Below, one piece after another: positions 1 to 3,266 of a DNA stretch of 5,012 nucleotides. A model generated the notes under the pieces. That model was not told where the DNA came from, searched no databases, and saw only the letters and a program-made list of their open reading frames with translations. Every line of letters begins with the position of its first letter. Position 1 is the first letter of the stretch. The DNA is taken from NCBI GenBank assembly GCA_030018895.1, contig JASEHM010000085.1, positions 1 to 5,012 of the forward strand, written 5' to 3'. A program made the translations under genes and the position numbers. The stretch is from Candidatus Omnitrophota bacterium. GTDB taxonomy: Bacteria > Omnitrophota > Gorgyraeia > Gygaellales > Profunditerraquicolaceae.

Positions 1-1
1 G

Positions 2-24
2 ATCGTCCGGTCAAGCCGGACGAT
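2..24. repeat. Perfect palindrome (hairpin), probably the end of a repeat cut by the window edge
   Basis: Arms ATCGTCCGG (2-10) and CCGGACGAT (16-24) are perfectly complementary around a 5-nt loop. The following GATGACATT resembles the AATGAC ends of the other palindromic elements in this window, so this is probably the tail of a similar dispersed repeat rather than a terminator; no T-run follows. The element is truncated by the window start. Confidence 0.6.
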
Positions 25-64
25 GACATTAGAAATTAATGTTACAGGGTACTAGGAGAGATGG

Positions 65-97
65 AAAATAGGGCACTGTCTCTAATTTTCTAATTTC
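65..97 (-). repeat. Inverted copy of the GGGACAGCGCCCTATTTT-type repeat
   Basis: Read on the minus strand this is AAATTAGAAAATTAGAGACAG followed by TGCCCTATTTT, closely matching plus-strand copies at 948-998, 1781-1834 and 2439-2479. It is the most diverged of the four (GAGACAGTGCCC against GGGACAGCGCCC) and the only one in this orientation. Units of this kind lie next to REP-associated Y1 transposases in some genomes; no such transposase is in this window, so the family assignment is inference. Confidence 0.6.
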
Positions 98-138
98 CCA
101 GAAGTAAATTTAATGGATTTACAACTACAATATACACC

Positions 139-173
139 AATAAACAAAATACTTGACAAATAAACAAAAGTAT
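139..173. promoter_or_regulatory. Candidate operator of the toxin-antitoxin operon
   Basis: The 11-mer AATAAACAAAA occurs twice (139-149 and 159-169), offset by 20 bp, about two helical turns, on either side of the -35 box. A 6-bp inverted repeat, ATACTT (149-154) and AAGTAT (168-173), spans the same segment. Antitoxins with a DNA-binding domain commonly repress their own promoter, so these repeats are plausible binding sites. The function is inferred; the repeats are seen directly. Confidence 0.4.
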
Positions 174-181
174 GCTATATT
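153..181 (+). promoter_or_regulatory. Sigma70-type promoter of the toxin-antitoxin operon
   Basis: A consensus -35 box TTGACA (153-158) is followed after exactly 17 bp by a -10 box TATATT (176-181). Transcription would start near 188, shortly upstream of the ribosome binding site of the antitoxin gene. This also argues against an in-frame TTG at 182 being the real start, since that codon would lie upstream of the transcript. Confidence 0.7.
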
Positions 182-190
182 TTGTATAGA

Positions 191-200
191 AAAGGGGTGA
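191..200 (+). promoter_or_regulatory. Ribosome binding site that fixes the antitoxin start at 206
   Basis: AAAGGGGTGA lies 5 nt before the ATG at 206, a normal Shine-Dalgarno placement. An upstream in-frame TTG at 182 has no such site and falls between the -10 box and the likely transcription start. Confidence 0.7.
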
Positions 201-205
201 TACAA

Positions 206-490
206 ATGCCAGAAGTTATGACCGCAAAACAATTAGCAGATTATTTACAGGTCAATGAATTGACTATCTACAAAAGAGTACGTTTAGGAATAATCCCTGT
301 GGTGAAAATGGGTAGAGCCTTGCGCTTCAAAAAAGACATTATTGATAAGTGGCTTGAGATTGAAAGTGGATGGGATGAGGAATTTGAGACTCTCTTAAGA
401 AAAACCCAAGTATTTGGCAAAGAAGCAGGGATAACAGAACAGAAGATTCAGCGAACGGTTGAAGAAATAAGAGCAGCGGACAGGAGATAA
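206..490 (+). CDS. Excisionase/MerR-like helix-turn-helix antitoxin of a PIN-toxin module
   Basis: Predicted 94-residue DNA-binding protein. Residues about 6-51 (TAKQLADYLQVNELTIYKRV, a glycine turn, then IPVVKMGRALRFKKDIIDKW) have the pattern of the helix_turn_helix_17 / excisionase-type domain: helix, turn, recognition helix with TIYKRVRLG, and a small wing containing GRALRF. The remaining 43 residues are highly charged and probably helical; in such antitoxins this part binds and neutralises the toxin. The ATG at 206 is chosen over an in-frame TTG at 182 because of the Shine-Dalgarno site and promoter position. The PIN-domain gene starts one base after this stop codon, so the two are co-transcribed and likely translationally coupled. 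Autoregulation through the repeats around the -35 box is likely but inferred. An orphan excisionase-like regulator is the alternative, made unlikely by the neighbour. Confidence 0.85.
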   Translation: MPEVMTAKQLADYLQVNELTIYKRVRLGIIPVVKMGRALRFKKDIIDKWLEIESGWDEEFETLLRKTQVFGKEAGITEQKIQRTVEEIRAADRR

Positions 491-491
491 T

Positions 492-905
492 TTGCTAAAG
501 GTTGTCATCGACACCAATATTTTTATTTCTGGGGTTCTCGTAGAAAAAGGGAATCCTTCCATTATAATCAAAGCATGGAAGAGAACACAGAAGTATCAAC
601 TTTTCGTCACAGAAGAGATCATTCAGGAAGTTCTCAAGGTTATGAAGAGATTAGATGTAATTGGCGATATTATTGGAGATTGGGATAGAACTATAAGAAA
701 AAATGCTATTTCTATAGTCCCTAGTAAAGAAATCAGGGCTGTAAAAAACGATCCTTCAGATAACAAATTCTTAGAGTGTGCTATTGAGGCTGGCGCGGAT
801 TATATTGTTAGCGGCGACAAACACCTCAAGGAGTTAAAAGAATTCAAGGGTATAAAGATAGTAAGTACCAAAGAATTCTTGGATATCCTAAGTAAAGAAG
901 AGTAA
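492..905 (+). CDS. PIN-domain ribonuclease toxin (PIN_3 / COG1569-like)
   Basis: Predicted 137-residue toxin of a type II toxin-antitoxin pair. The PIN fold is a Mg2+-dependent RNase; family toxins cut cellular RNA and are held inactive by the partner antitoxin. The N-terminal strand KVVIDTNIFISGVL carries the first catalytic acid (D7). E46 in VTEEIIQEVL fits the second, D90 in NDPSDNKFLECA the third, and D109 in YIVSGDKHL the fourth, so the acidic pocket looks complete and the enzyme probably active. Length is typical of the COG1569 group. Translation must start at TTG (492): there is no in-frame ATG or GTG ahead of the conserved strand, and AGGAG at 482-486, inside the end of the antitoxin gene, sits 5 nt upstream. 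The weak start codon may keep toxin below antitoxin. The target RNA cannot be told from sequence. Confidence 0.88.
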   Translation: MLKVVIDTNIFISGVLVEKGNPSIIIKAWKRTQKYQLFVTEEIIQEVLKVMKRLDVIGDIIGDWDRTIRKNAISIVPSKEIRAVKNDPSDNKFLECAIEAGADYIVSGDKHLKELKEFKGIKIVSTKEFLDILSKEE

Positions 906-909
906 CGGA

Positions 910-954
910 ATGAACTTCAAAGACCTCACCCGCGTTCTCTCCAAGGAGAATTAG
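910..954 (+). pseudogene. Orphan 14-codon reading frame cut short by a repeat
   Basis: ATG at 910, four bases after the toxin stop, opens a frame reading MNFKDLTRVLSKEN and stops at TAG 952-954. That stop lies inside the GGGACAGCGCCC-type repeat beginning at about 948. The peptide looks like the amphipathic first helix of a small protein, and the stretch is richer in GC than its surroundings. One reading is that a third gene once followed the toxin and was truncated when the repeat arrived. It could equally be chance; there is no protein-level family evidence. Confidence 0.25.
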
Positions 955-998
955 GATTAGGGACAGCGCCCTATTTTAATTAACACTCTGCAGTATTC
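948..998 (+). repeat. GGGACAGCGCCCTATTTT-type repeat, copy 1
   Basis: The unit begins with an AATTAGG-rich lead, then GGGACAGCGCCCTATTTTAA, then ACTCTGCAGTATTC. The copy at 1781-1834 has the same order, ending ACTCTGTAATACTC (three transitions in the last 14 bases). The core TAGGGaC-AGC-GCCCTA can fold into a short stem with one bulged A. It lies directly after the toxin-antitoxin operon and supplies the stop codon of the orphan frame at 910. Confidence 0.7.
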
Positions 999-1029
999 GT
1001 GTTCAAATTAGACGTTACTTATCGACGCG

Positions 1030-1045
1030 AAATGTATTTTGAGAT
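1030..1045 (-). repeat. Arm of a dispersed element (copy 1, inverted)
   Basis: AAATGTATTTTGAGAT matches 15 of 16 bases of the reverse complement of 3201-3216. In both places it flanks a palindromic core (1058-1126 here; 3045-3186 there) on the side shown by its orientation, and similarity continues weakly outwards. It is probably an outer arm shared by two related composite elements. Confidence 0.5.
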
Positions 1046-1057
1046 ATTAAATTTGTT

Positions 1058-1077
1058 ATACCCGCGAAAGCGGGTAT
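1058..1077. repeat. Perfect hairpin with GAAA tetraloop
   Basis: ATACCCGC (1058-1065) pairs with GCGGGTAT (1070-1077) around GAAA, a stable tetraloop. The sequence CCAGATTTTTTC follows, so it could end transcripts from the toxin-antitoxin operon, although the T-run is 7 nt away from the stem. It is the familiar 'CCCGCGAAAGCGGG' type of dispersed palindrome and is more probably a repeat than a dedicated terminator. Confidence 0.6.
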
Positions 1078-1091
1078 CCAGATTTTTTCTC

Positions 1092-1126
1092 GTCATGGAT
1101 TCCCGCTTAAAGATTGCGGGAATGAC
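1092..1126. repeat. Second palindrome of the CCCGC type
   Basis: ATTCCCGC (1099-1106) pairs with GCGGGAAT (1116-1123) around a 9-nt loop. The outer GTCAT (1092-1096) and ATGAC (1122-1126) extend the stem past a small bulge. Together with the hairpin at 1058-1077 it forms a two-palindrome unit, a common arrangement in bacterial dispersed repeats. Confidence 0.6.
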
Positions 1127-1136
1127 ACTCTATCAG

Positions 1137-1157
1137 CTAATTTGGACAGCAATGATA
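1137..1157 (+). promoter_or_regulatory. Conserved upstream motif CTAATTTGGACA-N3-ATGATA, copy 1
   Basis: The 12-mer CTAATTTGGACA, three variable bases and ATGATA recur at 3235-3255, immediately upstream of the ligase gene. Before the MITE at 1166-1286 arrived, this copy would have ended 6 nt before the start codon now at 1291; the other ends 11 nt before its ATG. It may be a leader or promoter element, or the end of a mobile element that inserts next to genes. I do not recognise a standard promoter in it. Confidence 0.4.
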
Positions 1158-1165
1158 TAAAATAT

Positions 1166-1286
1166 GGGACTGTTGCGAAATGCTATTTTTCGTCATTTTG
1201 AGCGAAGCGAAAAATCTCATCAGCATCGAGATTCTTCGGCCTTTGGCCTCAGAATGACGCAAAATTTGACGTTTTGCAACAGTCTC
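1166..1286. mobile_element. 121-bp MITE inserted at a start codon, with 6-7 bp target duplication
   Basis: The ends GGGACTGTTGCGAAA (1166-1180) and TTTTGCAACAGTCTC (1272-1286) are imperfect inverted repeats (13 of 15 complementary). An inner pair, CGTCATTTTGAG (1191-1202) and CTCAGAATGACG (1248-1259), plus AATCTC/GAGATT nearer the centre, make most of the element foldable. AAATATG precedes it (1160-1166) and follows it (1287-1293), a direct repeat expected of a target site duplication; the exact border is uncertain by one base. It codes for nothing itself; the open frame across it is a by-product. The autonomous partner is not in the window. Confidence 0.8.
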
Positions 1287-1290
1287 AAAT

Positions 1291-1761
1291 ATGAAAAAAA
1301 GTATTTCCTTTGTTATTGCTCTTGTTACAATTCTTTATTCCTCAAGCATTAATAGCTTTGGTCAATCTGGAAGGGTAATAAAAGAATTAGAAGTTAGCAA
1401 GGTCAAACTTAGAAGGTGTTATAAACTTGGAAAATTTACGGGTTACTTAATATTCTATGATAAAGAAGCAAATTAATGTGCTGTTAATATTATTCCAAAG
1501 ACTGAGAAAGATGTTCACGGGTATTATGTTACTAAGAAACCGACATTGACAACAGAAAGCAGATCAGGAACTTTTATTAAAGAGTTAGAGATTAGTCCTG
1601 ATAAGTTCCAAGTATTAACACTAAGAGGTGGCGATCAGATTTATGCCTACGAAATAAACTTTTTGCCTCAATTTGATATAGGGGCAGGAGGTGTATTTCG
1701 GTTTCAGTTTCGTTTTGGTCACCTAACAGCCGCAGATGAAACTAATATATGGGAAAAATAG
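1291..1761 (+). pseudogene. Secreted protein gene broken by one in-frame TAA, with internal duplication
   Basis: One continuous frame of 157 codons is interrupted only by TAA at 1474-1476 (codon 62). The first part starts with a signal peptide: MKKS, a hydrophobic run about residues 5-17, and a likely cleavage near SFG-Q at 24-25, so the product would be exported. The part after the stop reads on for 94 codons without another stop to TAG at 1759-1761, which is strong evidence for one ancestral gene with a nonsense mutation. Two segments match: SGRVIKELEVSKVKL (codons 26-40) and SGTFIKELEISPDKF (codons 92-106). This suggests a duplicated, probably beta-rich, module of about 66 residues. I do not recognise the family. 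The MITE at 1166-1286 separates the start codon from its original upstream sequence, and no Shine-Dalgarno is visible. Other genes here stop with TAA normally, so routine recoding is unlikely; a sequencing error remains possible. Confidence 0.65.
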
Positions 1762-1780
1762 TAACCCCCGCAGATAATAG

Positions 1781-1834
1781 GAATTAGAGGAATTAGGGAC
1801 AGCGCCCTATTTTAATCGATACTCTGTAATACTC
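1781..1834 (+). repeat. GGGACAGCGCCCTATTTT-type repeat, copy 2
   Basis: GAATTAGAGGAATTAGGGAC leads into AGCGCCCTATTTTAAT and ends ACTCTGTAATACTC, the same order as copy 1. It starts 20 bp after the stop of the broken secreted-protein gene and ends about 30 bp before the Shine-Dalgarno of the next gene. The short GAATTAG lead is itself repeated, as it is in copies 1 and 3. Confidence 0.7.
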
Positions 1835-1875
1835 CTAATTTCCTTAAATGAGAAGAAAATACGAGGAGGTGTATC

Positions 1876-2325
1876 ATGAAAAAAATAATGGTCAGTGTTG
1901 TAATCTTTTTAAGTATAATAGGATATGGAGAACAAAAGGAGGTAAGTGCAAAAGAGGAATGGATAGGAGCCGAATCTCTCGTTAAAGAGATTGCTGTACC
2001 TAAAAAGAAAGCTTTTGTTCCTAAAAGTAATGAACTTTCTGAAGAGCAAATGGGAAAATTTATAAAAGTTCAAAAGAAATTAATTGGTTCAGGAAAGTCC
2101 CTGAAACATGCAGGAGCCATAGAGATGGAGCAGGCGTGTAAAGAGGTAGGAGTAGGTTCTGAGGAGTTTATTTGGATTTTTGGACAGATTATGAGAACAA
2201 TTATAAAGATTAAAATGGGTGGGCTTAGTATAGGAGGTATTGGAGAAGATGTACCCGAAAAAAACATAGAGCTTATTAAAAAACATGAGAAAACCCTTTC
2301 AGAGTTTTCAGAGTTTTTAGAGTGA
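1876..2325 (+). CDS. Small exported protein of unknown function
   Basis: Predicted 149-residue protein that I do not recognise. The N-terminus has two lysines and a hydrophobic run (residues about 4-17), then a polar stretch ending VSA-K (23-26), a plausible signal peptidase I site; with no Cys there, it is not a lipoprotein. The mature part is lysine- and glutamate-rich and mostly helical. ELSEEQMGKFIKVQKKL (about 54-70) and a second helix carrying FIWIFGQIMRTIIKIK are the most ordered-looking pieces, followed by a glycine-rich turn (MGGLSIGGIGED) and a C-terminal helix ending SEFSEFLE, encoded by a tandem 9-bp CAGAGTTTT repeat. The start is secure: AGGAGGTG (1864-1871) sits just before the ATG. 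No operon partner is evident; repeats flank it on both sides. A periplasmic or cell-surface location is inferred from the signal peptide. Confidence 0.7.
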   Translation: MKKIMVSVVIFLSIIGYGEQKEVSAKEEWIGAESLVKEIAVPKKKAFVPKSNELSEEQMGKFIKVQKKLIGSGKSLKHAGAIEMEQACKEVGVGSEEFIWIFGQIMRTIIKIKMGGLSIGGIGEDVPEKNIELIKKHEKTLSEFSEFLE

Positions 2326-2390
2326 GAAGTTATTTAGGAAGACAAAATAGGGACAGCAACCATTAAAAGCGTAACAAATTGTTGCACTTG

Positions 2391-2413
2391 ACCACTAACA
2401 GCGTGGTGGTTTT
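2391..2413 (+). terminator. Weak hairpin followed by short T-run, possible terminator
   Basis: ACCAC (2391-2395) and GTGGT (2403-2407) form a 5-bp stem around 7 nt, followed by GGTTTTCC. It lies 65 bp after the exported-protein gene. The stem is short and the T-run has only four bases. It also sits between AATAGGGACAG (2347-2357) and CTGTGTCCTATC (2421-2432), which are imperfect inverted repeats, so it may be the middle of a degraded small element instead. Confidence 0.3.
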
Positions 2414-2438
2414 CCGAGTTCTGTGTCCTATCAAAGTG

Positions 2439-2479
2439 GAATTAGGGAATTAGGGACAGGGACAGCGCCCTATTTTAAA
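2439..2479 (+). repeat. GGGACAGCGCCCTATTTT-type repeat, copy 3, abutting a truncated gene
   Basis: GGAATTAGGGAATTAGGGAC is followed by AGGGACAGCGCCCTATTTTA. The GAATTAG and GGGACAG modules are each doubled, suggesting slippage. The 3' part present in copies 1 and 2 (ACTCTG...) is missing. The sequence changes at once to coding-like sequence of a radical-SAM remnant, so this copy probably marks the breakpoint that removed the upstream part of that gene. Confidence 0.65.
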
Positions 2480-2480
2480 G

Positions 2481-2946
2481 GACCATACAGGTATATCGCA
2501 CGCATCAATCATAGATACGAAAGATCTTTTAAGTTTATAGAGATTGAACAAGAAAAATGGGCGGAATACATTGATACTTCGGATTGCCTAAAAGAGGTAT
2601 CCGTGATACGGAAATACACCATGGCAGGCTGTTAGGGAGCGAATCATTAAATGTCACTGTCCCAGTTGAATCTTGCCTGATCGGCCATCAGAAATATCCG
2701 AACCTTAATTTTGGTACCTGTGCTTGTGGTAGAAATAAATGGGTCATTGACTCATTAGGCAATTTAAGAATCTGCGAGCAAAACCCGGAGATTCTGGGGA
2801 GCCTTTTTAAAAATAGTTTTTTAGAACTGACTCAACTTGAAGATGTAAAATCTTTCCAGAATAATAATTTTAAGAAAGATTGTCCTGACTGTGAAAAATT
2901 TATTAATTGTGGCGGCGGATGTCGAAAAATCAGAATTAAGAACTAA
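2481..2946 (+). pseudogene. Orphan SPASM (iron-sulfur) C-terminal fragment of a radical-SAM protein
   Basis: From 2575 the frame ending at TAA 2944-2946 carries a SPASM-like cysteine set: CAC at 2719-2727, then GNLRIC with Cys at 2773, then CPDCEKFINCGGGC at 2881-2922. This fits the family pattern C-x9-15-G-x4-C ... C-x2-C-x5-C-x3-C, which binds extra 4Fe-4S clusters in enzymes that modify peptides or proteins. The CxxxCxxC core and the rest of the radical-SAM barrel are absent, as is the last SPASM cysteine: the protein stops six residues after GGGCR within AGAATTAAGAA repeats. From 2481 to about 2575 a different frame is open (YRYIARINHRYERSF ... EKWAEYID), consistent with a frameshift near 2575-2600, although that part is not diagnostic. 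No start codon with a ribosome binding site fits. I read it as a decayed gene, truncated upstream at the repeat ending 2479. Substrate cannot be inferred, and no precursor peptide is evident. Confidence 0.6.
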
Positions 2947-2973
2947 AAGTTAAGAATTAAGAAGTAGAGAAAA
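2932..2973 (+). repeat. Tandem 21-bp AGAATTAAGAA repeat across a stop codon
   Basis: AGAATTAAGAACTAAAAGTT (from 2932) is followed 21 bp later by AGAATTAAGAAGTAGAGA (from 2953), sharing the first 11 bases exactly and several after. It contains the stop codon of the SPASM fragment, so the fragment's last residues (IRIKN) may come from repeat expansion rather than the original protein. Confidence 0.5.
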
Positions 2974-2984
2974 ACTTTTAATCT

Positions 2985-3018
2985 GTAACAGTTTAGTTTT
3001 TAGAAGCGCCTTGTCATT
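2985..3018 (+). mobile_element. Left end of the same element family that sits inside the ligase gene
   Basis: These 34 bases (GTAACAGTTTAGTTTTTAG, then AAGCGCCTTGTCATT) match 3657-3690, the left end of the element in the ligase gene, in 28 of 34 positions without gaps; all six differences are transitions. No matching right end (GCTGAACTATTAC-like) is visible downstream. The match stops where a different palindromic element begins at about 3020, so this copy looks truncated or interrupted by a second insertion. Confidence 0.65.
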
Positions 3019-3019
3019 C

Positions 3020-3203
3020 AGACTGTGTCGCAATTCGTGTTTTTCGTCATTGCGAGGAGCGAACGAAGTGAGCGACGAAGCAATCTCCGACGGTGATAGA
3101 GATTGCTTCGTCCTGCACCATACGGTGTGGCTTTGGCTAAAGGAAGCCAAACCACTGCCTTCTGGCTTGCAGGGCTCGCAATGACGATTTGAAAAACCGA
3201 ATC
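3020..3203. mobile_element. Composite palindromic element (MITE) with GTCATTGCGAG inner ends
   Basis: The inner part is bounded by perfect 12-bp inverted repeats CGTCATTGCGAG (3045-3056) and CTCGCAATGACG (3175-3186). Inside are a perfect 14-bp inverted repeat (GACGAAGCAATCTC 3074-3087, GAGATTGCTTCGTC 3099-3112) and a further stem with arms around TTTGGCT and AGCCAAA (about 3124-3156). Outer flanks are also partly complementary (ATTCGTGTTTTT to the left, GAAAAACCGAAT to the right). The left end AGACTGT...CGCAA...TTTTTCGTCATT resembles the left end of the MITE at 1166. I found no clean target duplication, so outer borders are approximate. The open frame on the minus strand is an artefact of the repeat. 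Confidence 0.75.
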
Positions 3204-3216
3204 TCAAAATGCATTT
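3201..3216 (+). repeat. Arm of a dispersed element (copy 2)
   Basis: ATCTCAAAATGCATTT matches the reverse complement of 1030-1045 at 15 of 16 positions. It includes the 10-bp palindrome AAATGCATTT (3207-3216), and a second palindrome GCATATGC follows at 3226-3233. It lies between the composite MITE and the ligase gene. Confidence 0.5.
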
Positions 3217-3234
3217 ACCGATGATGCATATGCT

Positions 3235-3255
3235 CTAATTTGGACACGTATGATA
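3235..3255 (+). promoter_or_regulatory. Conserved upstream motif CTAATTTGGACA-N3-ATGATA, copy 2
   Basis: Identical to 1137-1157 in 18 of 21 positions, the three differences being the central bases. It ends 11 nt before the ligase start codon and runs into the ligase Shine-Dalgarno AAAAGG (3255-3260). It may carry transcription or translation signals for the ligase, or be the gene-side end of the mobile arm seen at 3201. I cannot decide from two copies. Confidence 0.4.
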
Positions 3256-3266
3256 AAAGGTAATAT

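Noticed and set aside
182..205. Upstream TTG start for the antitoxin, adding eight residues
   Set aside because: It lies at the -10 box, upstream of the expected transcription start, and has no Shine-Dalgarno; the ATG at 206 has one.
1164..1352. Open frame of 62 codons beginning at 1164
   Set aside because: It is the MITE read as protein (FRHFERSEKSHQHRDSSAFGLRMTQ is the usual translation of such repeats) and overlaps the better gene at 1291 in another frame.
2070..2286. Two minus-strand open frames of 65 codons within the exported-protein gene
   Set aside because: Antisense shadows of a gene with a strong ribosome binding site; no start signals or recognisable domains.
2371..2385. Dyad GTAACAAATTGTTGC as an operator
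   Set aside because: Single short AT-rich palindrome without an adjacent promoter or second copy; cannot be separated from chance.
3045..3186. CRISPR array or structured RNA gene
   Set aside because: The repeats are inverted, not regularly spaced direct repeats with unique spacers, and related copies occur elsewhere in the window, so a MITE explains the folding potential.
2950..3207. Minus-strand open frame of 85 codons
   Set aside because: Most of it is the composite palindromic element translated (HCEPCKPEGS..., APRNDEKH...); no ribosome binding site.
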